Assembly: GCF_051014685.1 (NCBI RefSeq)
Contig: NW_027478519.1
Location: forward strand, 558,001-622,000
DNA: 64,000 nt
Direction of reading: 5' to 3'
Source: Ptiloglossa arizonensis
Taxonomy: Eukaryota > Arthropoda > Insecta > Hymenoptera > Colletidae
In this document: positions 41,501-55,300 of the stretch, one piece after another
Layout of the letters: each line of letters begins with the position of its first letter
How positions within the stretch are numbered: the stretch's first letter is position 1
Notes under the pieces: generated by a model
Seen by the model: only the letters and a program-made list of their open reading frames with translations
The model's database searches: none
What the model was told of the DNA's origin: nothing
Made by a program: the position numbers and the translations under genes

Positions 41501-44500
41501 ATCTGTAAGTAGAAACTTGCCCGATTACAACGGTTGCGTACTTTTCCCCTAAGCCATTCCAGTTATTGGTTTCGAGTATCAGACTGTCGAAAATTTTGAT
41601 TGTTTCTCATCCATTCCTTAATTTCAAACTCCCTTATCTCGCGAACGGATTGACGAACTCGAGAAATTCCTGTTGCATCTGAAGGCAGAAACTCGCCCGA
41701 TTACAATGGTGTGTGACCTTTTCCCCTAGGCCATTCCAGTTATTGGTTTCGAGTATCAGACTTGTGAAAATTTTGATGGTTTCTCAACCATTCCTTAACT
41801 TCAAACTCGGATATTTCGCGAACGGATTGACGAACTCGAGAAATTCTGACGCACCTGAAAGCAGAACCTCGCCCGATTACAACGGTTTGTGTATTTGTGC
41901 CCTAGAGCATTGTTGTTATTGGTTTCGAGTATCAGATTCCGCAAATTTTGATGGTTTCTCAACCATTCCTTAACTTCAAACTCCCATATCTCGCGAACGG
42001 ATTGACGAACTCGAGTAATTCCTGTTGAATCTGAAAGCAGAAACTCGCCCGATTACAACGGTATATGTGATTTTGCCCTAGGCCATAGTAGTTATTGATT
42101 TCGAATATCCGACTTGCGAAAATTTTGATTGTTTCTCAACAATTCCGTTACTTCAAACTCCCATATCTTTCGAACCGATTGACGAACTCGAGAAATTCCT
42201 GTTGAATCTGAAAGCAGAAATCGCCCGATTACAACGGTATGTGTATTTTTGCCCTAGACCATAGTAGTTATTGGTTTCGAGTATCAGATCCCGAAAATTT
42301 TGATGGTTTCTCAACCATTCCTTAAGTTCAAACTCCCACATCTCGCGAACGGATTGACGAACTCGAGAAATTCCTGTTGCATCTGAAAGCAGAAACTCGC
42401 CCGATTACAACGGTATGTGTGTTTTTGCCCTACGCCATAATTGTTATGGGTTTCGAGTATCAGACTTGCGAAAATTTTGATGGTTTCTCAACCATTCCTT
42501 GACTCCAATCTCCCATATCTCGTGAACGGATTGACTAACTCCAGAAATTCCTGTTGCAATTGAAAGTAGAAAATCGCCCGATTACAATGCTGTGTGTACC
42601 TTTCCCTTAGGCTATTCCAGTTATTGGTTTCGAGTATCAGACTTGCGAAAATTTTGATGGTTTCTCAACCATTCCTTAAATTCAAACTCCCATATCTCGC
42701 GAACGGATTGACGAACTCGAGAAATTCCTGTAGCATCTGAAAGTAGAAACTCGCCAGATTACACTGGTGTGTGTACTTTTCCCCTAGGCCATTGCAGGTA
42801 TTGGCTTCAAGTGTCAGGCTTGCAAAAATTTTGAAGGTTTCTCAACCATTCCTTAACTTCAAACTACCATAGCTCGCGAACGGATTGACGAACTCGAGTA
42901 ACTCCTGTTGCATCGGAAAGCAGAAACTCGCCCGATTACAGCGCTATGTGTATTTTTGCTCTAGGCCATAGTAGTTATTGGTTTCGAGTATCAGATTCGG
43001 AAAATTTTGATGGTTTCTCAACCATTCCTTAACTTCAAACTCCCATATCTCGCGAACGGATTGAAGAACTCGAGTAATTCCTGTTCAATCTGAAAGTAGA
43101 AACTCTCCCGATTACAACGGTATGTGCATTTTTCCCCTAGGCCATTCCAGTTAATGGTTTCAAGTATCAGACGTGCGAAAATTTTGATGGTTTCTCAACC
43201 ATCTCTTAAATCCAAACTCCGATATTTCGCGAACGGATTGACGAATCCGAAAAATTTCTGCTGCATCTGAAAGTAGAAACTCTCCCGATTACAACGGTAT
43301 GTGCATTTTTCCCCTAGGCCATTGTAGTTATTGGTGTCGAGTATCAGACTTGCGAAAATTTTGATGGTCTCTCAACCATTCCTCAACTTCAAACTCCCAT
43401 ATCTCGCGAACGGATTGACGAACTCGAGAAATTCCTGTTGCATCTGAAAGCAGAAGCTCAACCGATAACAATGGTGTGTGTACTTTTCCCCTAGGCCATT
43501 CCAGTTATTCGTTTCTAGCTTCAGAATTGCGAAAATTTTGATGGTTTCTCAACCATCTCTTAACTCCAACCTCCGATATTTCGCGAACGGATTGACGAAT
43601 CCGAAAAATTTCTGTTGCATCTGAAAGAAGAAACTCCCCCGATTATATTGGTGTGTGTACTTTTCCCCTATGCCGTTCCAGTTAATGGTTTCGAGTAGCA
43701 GACTTACGAAAATTTTGATGGTTTCTCAACCATCTCTTAACACGAAACTCCGATATTTCGCGAAAGGATTGACGAATCGGAAAAATTTCTGTTGCATCTG
43801 AAAGTAGAAGCTCCCCAGATTACAGTGGTGAGTGTACTTTTCTCCAAGGCAATTCCAGTTATTGGTTTCGAGTATCAGACTTGCGAAAATTTTGCTGGTT
43901 TCTCAACCATTCCGTAACTTCAAACTCCCATATCTCGCGAACGGATTGACAAACTCGAGAAATTCCTGTTGCATCTGAAAGTTGAATCTTGCCCGATTAC
44001 AACGGTGTGCGTACTTTTCTCCTAGGCCAATCCAGTTATTGGTTTCGAGTATCAGGCTTGCGAAAATTTTGATGGTTTCTCAACCATTCCTTAACTTCAA
44101 ACTCGGATATTTCGCGAACGGATTGACGAACTCGAGAAATTCTGACGCACCTGAAAGCAGAACCTCGCCCGATTACAACGGTTTGTGTATTTGTGCCCTA
44201 GAGCATAGTAGTTATTGGTTTCGAGTATCAGATTCCGCAAATTTTGATGGTTTCTCAACCATTCCTTAACATCAAATTCCCATATCTCGCGAAAGGATTG
44301 ACGAACGCGAGAAATTCATGTTGCATCTGTAAGTAGAAACTTGCCCGATTACAACGGTTGCGTACTTTTCCCCTAGGCCATTCCAGTTATTGGTTTCGAG
44401 TATCAGACTTGCGATAATTTTGATGGTTTCTCTACCATTCCTTAACTTCAAACTCCCAAATCTCGCGAACGGATTGACGAAGTCGAGAAATTCCTGTTGC

Positions 44501-44929
44501 ATCTGAAAGCAGAAACTCGCCCGATTACAACGGTATGTGTATTTTTGCCCTAGACCATAGTTGTTATTGGTTTCGAGTATCAGATTCTGAAAATTTTGAT
44601 GGTTTCTCAACAATTCCGTAACTTCAAACTCCCATAGCTCGCGAACGGATTGACGAACTCGAGTAACTCCTGTTGCATCTGAAAGCAGGAACTCGCCCGA
44701 TTACAACGGTATGTGTAATTTTGCCCTAGACCATAGTAGTTATTGGTTTCGTGTATCATATTCCGAAAATTTTGATGGTTTCTCAACCATTCCGTAACAT
44801 CAAACTCCCATATCTCGCGAACAGATTGACGAACTCGAGAAATTCCTGTTGCATCTGAAAGTAGAAACTTGCCCGATTACAATGGTGTGTGTACTTTTCC
44901 CCTAGGCCATTCCAGTTAATGGTTTCGAG

Positions 44930-47900
44930 TATCAGACTTGCGAAAATTTTCATGGTTTCTCAACCATTCCTTGACTCCAATCTCCCATATCTCGTGAACG
45001 GATTGACTAACTCCAGAAATTCCTGTTGCAATTGAAAGTAGAAAATCGCCCGATTACAATGCTGTGTGTACCTTTCCCTTAGGCTATTCCAGTTATTGGT
45101 TTCGAGTATCAGACTTGCGAAAATTTTGATGGTTTCTCAACCATTCCATAAATTCAAACTCCCATATCTCGCGAACGGATTGACGAACTCGAGAAATTCC
45201 TGTAGCATCTGAAAGTAGAAACTCGCCAGATTACACTGGTGTGTGTACTTTTCCCCTAGGCCATTGCAGTTATTGGCTTCAAGTGTCAGGCTTGCAAAAA
45301 TTTTGAAGGTTTCTCAACCATTCCTTAACTTCAAACTACCATAGCTCGCGAACGGATTGACGAACTCGAGTAACTCCTGTTGCATCGGAAAGCAGAAACT
45401 CGCCCGATTACAACGCTATGTGTATTTTTGCTCTAGGCCATAATAGTTATGGGTTTCGATTATGAGACCTGCGAAAATTTTGATGGTTTCTCAACCATTC
45501 CTTAACTCCAATCTCCCATATTTCGCGAACGGATTGACGAACTCGAGAAATTCCTGTAGCATCTGAAAGTAGAAACTCGCCCGACTACAACGGTACGTTT
45601 ATTTTTCCCCTAGGCCATTGTAGTTATTGGTTTCGAGTATCAGACTTGCGAAAATTTTGATGGTTTCTCAACCATTCCTTAACTTCAAACTCCCATATCT
45701 CGCGAACGGATTGACGAACTCGAGAAATTCCTGTTCCATCTGAATGTAGAAACTCGCCCGATTACAATGCTGTGTGTACTTTTCCTCTAGACCATAGTAG
45801 TTATTGGTTTCGAGTATCATATTCCGAAAATTTTGATGGTTTCTCAACCATTCCGTAACATCAAACTCCCATATCTCGCGAACGGATTGACGAACTCGGA
45901 AATTCCTGTTGCATCTGAAAGTTGAAACTTGCCCGATTACAACGGTGAGCGTACCTTTCCCCTAGGCCCTTCCAGTTATTGGTTTCGAGTATCAGACTTG
46001 CGAAAATTTTGATGGTTTCTCAACCATTCCTTAATTTCAAACTCCCATATCTCGCGAACGGATTGACGATCTCGAGAAATTCCTGTTGCATCTGAAAGTA
46101 GAAACTTGCCCGATTACAATGGTGTGTGTACTTTTCCCCTAGGCCATTCCAGTTATTGGTTTCGAGTATAAGACTTGCGAAAATTTTGATTGTTTCTGAA
46201 CCATTCCTTAACTTCAAACACCCATACCTCGCGAACGGATTGACGAACTCCAGAAATTCCTGTTGCATTTGAAAGCAGAAACTCGCCCGATTACAACGGT
46301 ATGTGTATTTTTGCCGTAGGCAATAGTGGTTATTGGTTTGGAGTATCAGACTTGCGAAAATTTTGATGGTTTCTCTACCATTCCTTAACTTCAAACTCCC
46401 ATATCTCGCGAACGGTTTGACGAAGTCGAGAAATTCCTGTTGCATCTGAAAGCAGAAACTCGCCCGATTACAACGGTATGTGTATTTTTGCCCTACGCCA
46501 TAATAGTTATGGGTTTCGAGTATCAGACTTGCGAAAATTTTCATGGTTTCTCAACCATTCCTTGACTCCAATCTCCCATATCTCGTGAACGGATTGACTA
46601 ACTCCAGAAATTCCTGTTGCAATTGAAAGTAGAAAATCGCCCGATTACAATGGTGTGTGTACCTTTCCCTTAGGCTATTCCAGTTATTGGTTTCGAGTAT
46701 CAGACTTGCGAAAATTATGTGGTTTCTCAACCATTCCTTAAATTCAAACTCCCATATCTCGCGAACGGATTGACGAACTCGAGAAATTCCTGTAGCATCT
46801 GAAAGTAGAAACCCGCCAGATTACACTGGTGTGTGTACTTTTCCCCTAGGCCATTGCAGTTATTGGCTTCAAGTGTCAGGCTTGCAAAAATTTTGAAGGT
46901 TTCTCAACCATTCCTTAACTTCAAACTACCATAGCTCGCGAACGGTTTGACGAACTCGAGTAACTCCTGTTGCATCGGAAAGCAGAAACTCGCCCGATTA
47001 CAACGCTATGTGTATTTTTGCTCTAGGCCATAATAGTTATGGGTTTCGATTATGAGACCTGCGAAAATTTTGATGGTTTCTCAACCATTCCTTAACTCCA
47101 ATCTCCCATATTTCGCGAACGGATTGACGAACTCGAGAAATTCCTGTAGCATCTGAAAGTAGAAACTCGCCCGACTACAACGGTACGTTTATTTTTCCCC
47201 TAGGCCATTGTAGTTATTGGTTTCGAGTATCAGACTTGCGAAAATTTTGATGGTTTCTCAACCATTCCTTAACTTCAAACTCCCATATCTCGCGAACGGA
47301 TTGACGAACTCGAGAAATTCCTGTTCCATCTGAATGTAGAAACTCGCCCGATTACAATGGTGTGTGTACTTTTCCTCTAGACCATAGTAGTTATTGGTTT
47401 CGAGTATCATATTCCGAAAATTTTGATGGTTTCTCAACCATTCCGTAACATCAAACTCCCATATCTCGCGAACGGATTGACGAACTCGGAAATTCCTGTT
47501 GCATCAGAAAGTTGAAACTTGCCCGATTACAACGGTGTGCGTACCTTTCCCCTAGGCCCTTCCAGTTATTGGTTTCGAGTATCAGACTTGCGAAAATTTT
47601 GATGGTTTCTCAACCATTCCTTAATTTCAAACTCCCATACCTCGCGAACGGATTGACGATCTCGAGAAATTCCTGTTGCATCTGAAAGTAGAAACTTGCC
47701 CGATTACAATGGTGTGTGTACTTTTCCCCTAGGCCATTCCAGTTATTGGTTTCGAGTATAAGACTTGCGAAAATTTTGATTGTTTCTGAACCATTCCTTA
47801 ACTTCAAACACCCATACCTCGCGAACGGATTGACGAACTCCAGAAATTCCTGTTGCATTTGAAAGCAGAAACTCGCCCGATTACAACGGTATGTGTATTT

Positions 47901-50065
47901 TTGCCGTAGGCAATAGTGGTTATTGGTTTGGAGTATCAGACTTGCGAAAATTTTGATGGTTTCTCTACCATTCCTTAACTTCAAACTCCCATATCTCGCG
48001 AACGGTTTGACGAAGTCGAGAAATTCCTGTTGCATCTGAAAGCAGAAACTCGCCCGATTACAACGGTATGTGTATTTTTGCCCTACGCCATAATAGTTAT
48101 GGGTTTCGAGTATCAGACTTGCGAAAATTTTCATGGTTTCTCAACCATTCCTTGACTCCAATCTCCCATATCTCGTGAACGGATTGACTAACTCCAGAAA
48201 TTCCTGTTGCAATTGAAAGTAGAAAATCGCCCGATTACAATGGTGTGTGTACCTTTCCCTTAGGCTATTCCAGTTATTGGTTTCGAGTATCAGACTTGCG
48301 AAAATTTTGATGGTTTCTCAACCATTCCTTAAATTCAAACTCCCATATCTCGCGAACGGATTGACGAACTCGAGAAATTCCTGTAGCATCTGAAAGTAGA
48401 AACCCGCCAGATTACACTGGTGTGTGTACTTTTCCCCTAGGCCATTGCAGTTATTGGCTTCAAGTGTCAGGCTTGCAAAAATTTTGAAGGTTTCTCAACC
48501 ATTCCTTAACTTCAAACTACCATAGCTCGCGAACGGTTTGACGAACTCGAGTAACTCCTGTTGCATCGGAAAGCAGAAACTCGCCCGATTACAACGCTAT
48601 GTGTATTTTTGCTCTAGGCCATAATAGTTATGGGTTTCGATTATGAGACCTGCGAAAATTTTGATGGTTTCTCAACCATTCCTTAACTCCAATCTCCCAT
48701 ATTTCGCGAACGGATTGACGAACTCGAGAAATTCCTGTAGCATCTGAAAGTAGAAACTCGCCCGACTACAACGGTACGTTTATTTTTCCCCTAGGCCATT
48801 GTAGTTATTGGTTTCGAGTATCAGACTTGCGAAAATTTTGATGGTTTCTCAACCATTCCTTAACTTCAAACTCCCATATCTCGCGAACGGATTGACGAAC
48901 TCGAGAAATTCCTGTTCCATCTGAATGTAGAAACTCGCCCGATTACAATGGTGTGTGTACTTTTCCTCTAGACCATAGTAGTTATTGGTTTCGAGTATCA
49001 TATTCCGAAAATTTTGATGGTTTCTCAACCATTCCGTAACATCAAACTCCCATATCTCGCGAACGGATTGACGAACTCGGAAATTCCTGTTGCATCAGAA
49101 AGTTGAAACTTGCCCGATTACAACGGTGTGCGTACCTTTCCCCTAGGCCCTTCCAGTTATTGGTTTCGAGTATCAGACTTGCGAAAATTTTGATGGTTTC
49201 TCAACCATTCCTTAATTTCAAACTCCCATACCTCGCGAACGGATTGACGATCTCGAGAAATTCCTGTTGCATCTGAAAGTAGAAACTTGCCCGATTACAA
49301 TGGTGTGTGTACTTTTCCCCTAGGCCATTCCAGTTATTGGTTTCGAGTATAAGACTTGCGAAAATTTTGATTGTTTCTGAACCATTCCTTAACTTCAAAC
49401 ACCCATACCTCGCGAACGGATTGACGAACTCCAGAAATTCCTGTTGCATTTGAAAGCAGAAACTCGCCCGATTACAACGGTATGTGTATTTTTGCCGTAG
49501 GCAATAGTGGTTATTGGTTTGGAGTATCAGACTTGCGAAAATTTTGATGGTTTCTCTACCATTCCTTAACTTCAAACTCCCATATCTCGCGAACGGATTG
49601 ACGAAGTCGAGAAATTCCTGTTGCATCTGAAAGCAGAAACTCGCCCGATTACAACGGTATGTGTATTTTTGCCCTACGCCATAATAGTTATGGGTTTCGA
49701 GTATCAGACTTGCGAAAATTTTCATGGTTTCTCAACCATTCCTTGACTCCAATCTCCCATATCTCGTGAACGGATTGACTAACTCCAGAAATTCCTGTTG
49801 CAATTGAAAGTAGAAAATCGCCCGATTACAATGGTGTGTGTACCTTTCCCTTAGGCTATTCCAGTTATTGGTTTCGAGTATCAGATTTGCGAAAATTTTG
49901 ATGGTTTCTCAACCATTCCTTAAATTCAAACTCCCATATCTCGCGAACGGATTGACGAACTCGAGAAATTCCTGTAGCATCTGAAAGTAGAAACTCGCCA
50001 GATTACACTGGTGTGTGTACTTTTCCCCTAGGCCATTGCAGTTATTGGCTTCAAGTGTCAGACTT
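44930..50065 (-). repeat. 9-monomer higher-order repeat, about 1590 bp, 3.2 copies
   Basis: Near-identical units run approximately 44935-46524, 46525-48115 and 48116-49706, plus a partial fourth to about 50065. Diagnostic variants in each unit are CCTTGACTCCAATCTCC, TCGTGAACGGATTGACTAAC, GTTGCAATTGAAAG, GGCTTCAAGTGTCAG, TTATGGGTTTCGATTATGAG and TATCATATTCCGAAAA. One unit has a private one-base-shorter AAATTATGTGG (about 46715) where the others have AAATTTTGATGG, explaining spacings of 1590 versus 1591. This is the most homogeneous array of the right arm. Confidence 0.93.
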
Positions 50066-52319
50066 GCGAAAATTTTGATGGTTTCTCAACCACTCCTTAA
50101 CTTCAAACTCGCATATCTCGCGAACGGATTGACGAACTTGACTAATTCCTGTTGAATCTGAAAGCAGAAACTCGCCCGATTACAACGGTATGTGTACTTT
50201 TCCCCTAGGCCATTCCAGTTATTGCTTTCGAGTATCAGACTATCGAAAATTTTGATGGTTCCTCAACCATTCCGTAAATTCAAACTCCCATATCTCGCGA
50301 ACGGATTGACGAACTCGAGAAATTCGTTTTGCATCTGAAAGTAGAAACTCGCCCGATTAGAATGGTGTGTGACATTTTCCCCTAGGACATTCCAGTTATT
50401 GGTTTCGAGTATCAGACTTGCGATAATTTTTATGGTTTCTCAACCATTCCTTAACTTCAAACTCCCATATCTCGCGAACGGATTGACGAACTCGAGTAAC
50501 TCCTGTTGCATCTGAAAGCAGGAACTCGCCCGATTACAACGGTATGTGTAATTTTGCCCTAGACCATAGTAGTTATTGGTTTCGAGTATCAGATTCTGAA
50601 AATTTTGATGGTTTCTCAACCATTCCTTAACTTCAAGCTCCCATATCTTGCGAACGGAATGGCGAACTCGAGAAATTCCTGTAGCATCTGAAAGTAGAAA
50701 CTCGCCCGACTATAACGGTATGTTTATGTTTCCCCTAGGCCACTGTAATTATTGGTTTCGAGTATCAGATTTGTGAAAATTTTGATGGTTCCTCAGCCAT
50801 TTCTTAACTTCAAACTTCCATATCTCGCGAACGGATTGACGAACTCGAGAAATTCCTGTTGCGTCTGAAAGCAGAAACTCGCCCGATTACAACGGTATGT
50901 GTATTTTTGCCCTAGGCCATAATAGTTATGCGTTTCGAGTATCAGACTTGCGAAAATTTTGATGGTTTCTCGGCCATCCTTAACTCCAAACTCCGATATT
51001 TCGCGAACGGATTGACGAATCCGAAAAATTTCTGTTGCATCTGAAAGTAGAAACTTTCCCGATTACAACGGTATGTGTATTTTTCCCCTAGACCATTGTA
51101 GTTATTGGTTTCGAGCATCAGACTTGCGAAAATTTTTGTGGTTTCTCAACCATTCCTTAACTTCAAGCTCCCATATCTCGCGAACGGATTGACGAACTCG
51201 AGAAATTCCTGTTGCATCTGAAACCCGAAACTCGCCCGATTACAACGGTATGTGTATTTTCGCCCTAGGCCATTGTAGTTATTGGTTTCGAGCATCAGAC
51301 TTGCGAAAATTTTGGTGGTTTCTCAACCATTCCTTAAGTCCAAACTCCCATATCTCGCGAACAGATTGACGAACTCGAGAAATTCCTGTTGCATCTGAAA
51401 GTAGAAACTTGCCCGATTACAATGGTGTGTGTACTTTTCCCCAAGGCCATTCCAGTTAATGGTTTCGAGTATCAGACTTGCGAAAATTTTGATGGTTTCT
51501 CAACCATTCCTTAACTTCAAACCCCCATATCTCGCGAACGGATTGACGAACTCGAGAAGTTCCTGTTGCATCTGAAAGCAGAAACTCGCCCGATTACAAC
51601 GGTATGTGCATTTTTGCCCTAGGCCATAATAGTTATGGGTTTCGAGTATCAGACTTGCGAATATTTTGATAGTTTCTCAACCATTCCTTAACTTCAAACT
51701 TCCATATCTCGCGAACGGATTGACGAAGTCCAGAAATTCCTGTTGCGTCTGAAAGCAGAAACTCGCCCCATTACAACGGTATGTGTATTTCTGCCCTAGG
51801 CCATTGTAGTTATTGGTTTCGAGTATCAGACTTGCAAAAATTTTGAAGGTTTCTCAACCATTCCTTAACTTCAAACTCCCATATCTCGCGAACGGATTGA
51901 CGAAATCGAGAATTTCCTGTTGCATCGGAAAGCAGAAACTCGCCCGATTACAACGGTATGTGTATTTTTGCTCTAGGCCATAATAGTTATGGGTTTCGAT
52001 TATGAGACCTGCGAAAATTTTGATGGTTTCTCAACCATTCCTTAACTCCAATCTCCCATATTTCGCGAACGGATTGACGAACTCGAGAAATTCCTGTAGC
52101 ATCTGAAAGTAGAAACTCGCCCGACTACAACGGTACGTTTATTTTTTCCCTAGGCCATTCCACTTAATGGTGTCGAGTATCAGACTTGCGAAAATTTTGA
52201 TGGTTTCTCAACCATTCCTTAACTTCAAACTCCCATATCTCGCGAACAGATTGACGAACTCGAGAAATTCCTGTTGCATCTGAAAGCAGAAACTCGCCCC
52301 ATTACAACGACATGTGTAT

Positions 52320-55300
52320 TTTTGCCCTAGGCCATTGTAGTTATTGGTTTCGAGTATCAGACTTGCAAAAATTTTGAAGGTTTCTCAACCATTCCTTAGC
52401 TTCAAACTCCCATATCTCGCGAACGGATCGACGAAATCGAGAATTTCCGGTTGCATCGGAAAGCAGAAACTCGCCCGATTACAACGGTATGTGTATTTTT
52501 GCCCTAGGCCATAATAGTTATGGGTTTCGAGTATCAGACTTGCGAAAATTTTGATGGTTTCTCAACCATTCCTTAACTTCAAACTTCCATATCTCGCGAA
52601 CGGATTGACGAAGTCGAGAATTTCCTGTTGCATCGGAAAGCAGAAACTCGCCCGATTACAATGGTGTGTGTACTTTTACCCTAGGCCATTCCAGTTAATG
52701 GTTTCGAGTACCAGACTTGCGAAAATTATGATGGTTTCTCAACCATTCTTTAACTTCAAACTCCCATATCTCGCGAACGGATTGACGAACTCGAGAAATT
52801 CCTGTTGCATCTGAAAGCAGAAACTCGCCCGATTACAACGGTAAGTGTACTTTTCACCTAGGCCATTCGTTATTGGTTTCGAGTATCAGATTTGCGAAAA
52901 TTTTGATGGTTTCTCAACCATTCCTTAACTTCAAACATCCATATCTCGCGAACGGATTGACGGACTCCAGAAATTCCTGTTGCATCTGAGAGCAGAAACT
53001 CGCCCGACTACAATGGTATGTGTATTTTTGCCCTAGGCCATAATGGTTATGTGTTTCGAGTATCAGGCTTGCGAAAATTTTGATGGTTTCTCAACCATTC
53101 CTTAACTTCAAACTTCCATATCTCGCGAACGGAATGACGAACTCGAGAAATTCCTGTTGCGTCTGAAAGCAGAAACTCGCCCGATGACAACGGTATGCGT
53201 ATTTTTGTCCTAGGCCATAATACTTATGTGTTTCGAGTATCAGACTTGCGAAAATTTTGTAGGTTTCTCAACCATTCCTTAACTTCAAACTCCCATATCT
53301 CGCGAACGGATTGACGACCTCTAGAAATTCCTGTTGCATCTGAAACCAGAAACCCGCCCCATTACAACGGTATGTGTATTTTTGCCCTAGGCCATAATAG
53401 TTATGGGTTTCGAGTATCAGGCTTGCGAAAATTTTGATTGTTTCTCAGCCTTCCCTTAACTCCAAAGCGTTATTTCGTAAACGGATTGACGAATCCGAAA
53501 AATTTCTGTTGCATTTGAATGCAGAAACTCGCCCGATTACAACGGTATGTGTACTTTTCATCTAGGCCATTCGCTATTGGTTTCGAGTATCAGATTTGCG
53601 AAAATTTTGATGGTTTCTCAACCATTCCTTAACTTCAAACTTCCATATCTCGCGAACGGATTGACGAATTCGAGAAATTCCTGTTGCGTCTGAAAGCAGA
53701 AACTCGCCCGATAACAACGGTATGTGTATTTTTGCCCTAGGCCATAATAGTTATGCGTTTCGAGTATCAGACTTGCGAAAATTTTGATGGTTTCTCGGCC
53801 ATCCCTTAACTCCAAACTCCGATATTTCGCGAACGGATTGTCGAATCCGAAAAATTTCTGGTGCATCTGAAAGTAGAAACTCTCCCGATTACAACGGTAT
53901 GTGTATTTTTCCCCTTGGCCATTGTAGTTATTGGTTTCGAGTATCAGACTTGCAAAAATTTTGAAGATTTCTCAACCATTCCTTAACTTCAAAATCCCAT
54001 ATCTCGCGAACGGATTGACGAAATCGAGAATTTCCTGTTGCATCGGAAAGCAGAAACTCGCCCGATTACAACGGTATGTGTATTTTTGCTCTAGGCCATA
54101 ATAGTTATGGGTTTCGATTATGAGACCTGCGAAAATTTTGATGGTTTCTCAACCATTCCTTAACTCCAATCTCCCATATTTCGCGAACGGATTGACGAAC
54201 TCGAGAAATTCCTGTAGCATCTGAAAGTAGAAACTCGCCCGACTACAACGGTACGTTTATTTTTTCCCTAGGCCATTGTAGTTATTGGTTTCGAGTATCA
54301 GACTTGCGAAAATTTTGATGGTTTCTCAACCATTCCTTAACTTCAAACTCCCATATCTCGCGAACGGATTGACGAACTCGAGAAATTCCTGTTGCATCTG
54401 AAAGTAGAAACTTGCCCGATTACAATGGTGTGTGTACTTTTCCCCTAGGCCATTCCACTTAATGGTGTCGAGTATCAGACTTGCGAAAATTATGATGGTT
54501 TCTCAACCATTCCTTAACTTCAAACTCCCATATCTCGCGAACGGATTGACGAACTCGAGAAATTCCTATTGCATCTGAAAGCAGAAACTCGCCCGATTAC
54601 AACGGTATGTGTACTTTTCACCTAAGCCATTCGTTATTGGTTTCGAGTATCAGATTTGCGAAAATTTTGATGGTTTCTCAACCATTCCTTAACTTCAAAC
54701 TTCCATATCTCGCGAACGGATTGACGGACTCCAGAAATTCCTGTTGCATCTGAGAGCAGAAACTCGCCCGACTGCAATGGTATGTGTATTTTTGCCCTAG
54801 GCCATAATGGTTATGTGTTTCGAGTATCAGGCTTGCGAAAATTTTGATGGTTTCTCAACCATTCCTTAACTTCAAACTTCCATATCTCGCGAACGGAATG
54901 ACGAACTCGAGAAATTCCTGTTGCGTCTGAAAGCAGAAACTCGCCCGATGACAACGGTATGCGTATTTTTGTCCTAGGCCATAATACTTATGTGTTTCGA
55001 GTATCAGACTTGCGAAAATTTTGTAGGTTTCTCAACCATTCCTTAACTTCAAACTCCCATATCTCGCGAACGGATTGACGAACTCTAGAAATTCCTGTTG
55101 CATCTGAAACCAGAAACTCGCCCCATTACAACGGTATGTGTATTTTTGCCCTAGGCCATAATAGTTATGGGTTTCGAGTATCAGGCTTGCGAAAATTTTG
55201 ATGGTTTCTCAGCCTTCCCTTAACTCCAAAGCGTTATTTCGTAAACGGATTGACGAATCCGAAAAATTTCTGTTGCATTTGAATGCAGAAACTCGCCCGA

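Larger units (their letters stand above)
30655..44930 (-). repeat. Diverged, subfamily-mixed satellite domain (right of the inversion)
   Basis: This mirrors the character of 17000-30654: neighbouring monomers differ at many positions and types A, B and C alternate irregularly. Local repeats exist, such as a 3-monomer shift between 41185 and 41713 (with another relative near 44000), and an 8-monomer shift between about 40570 and 41980. The stretch 42480-42930 is an older relative of the start of the 9-monomer unit found at 44930-50065. No gene or other element is seen. Confidence 0.85.

Noticed and set aside
46020..49725. Three 174-codon open frames on the - strand
   Set aside because: They are translations of consecutive monomers (MQQEFLEFVNPFARYGSLK-type period of 59 residues). 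The monomer is 177 = 3 x 59 bases, so a frame stays open across monomers wherever the TGA of GGTTGAGAAACC is mutated. There is no start context, domain or codon bias.
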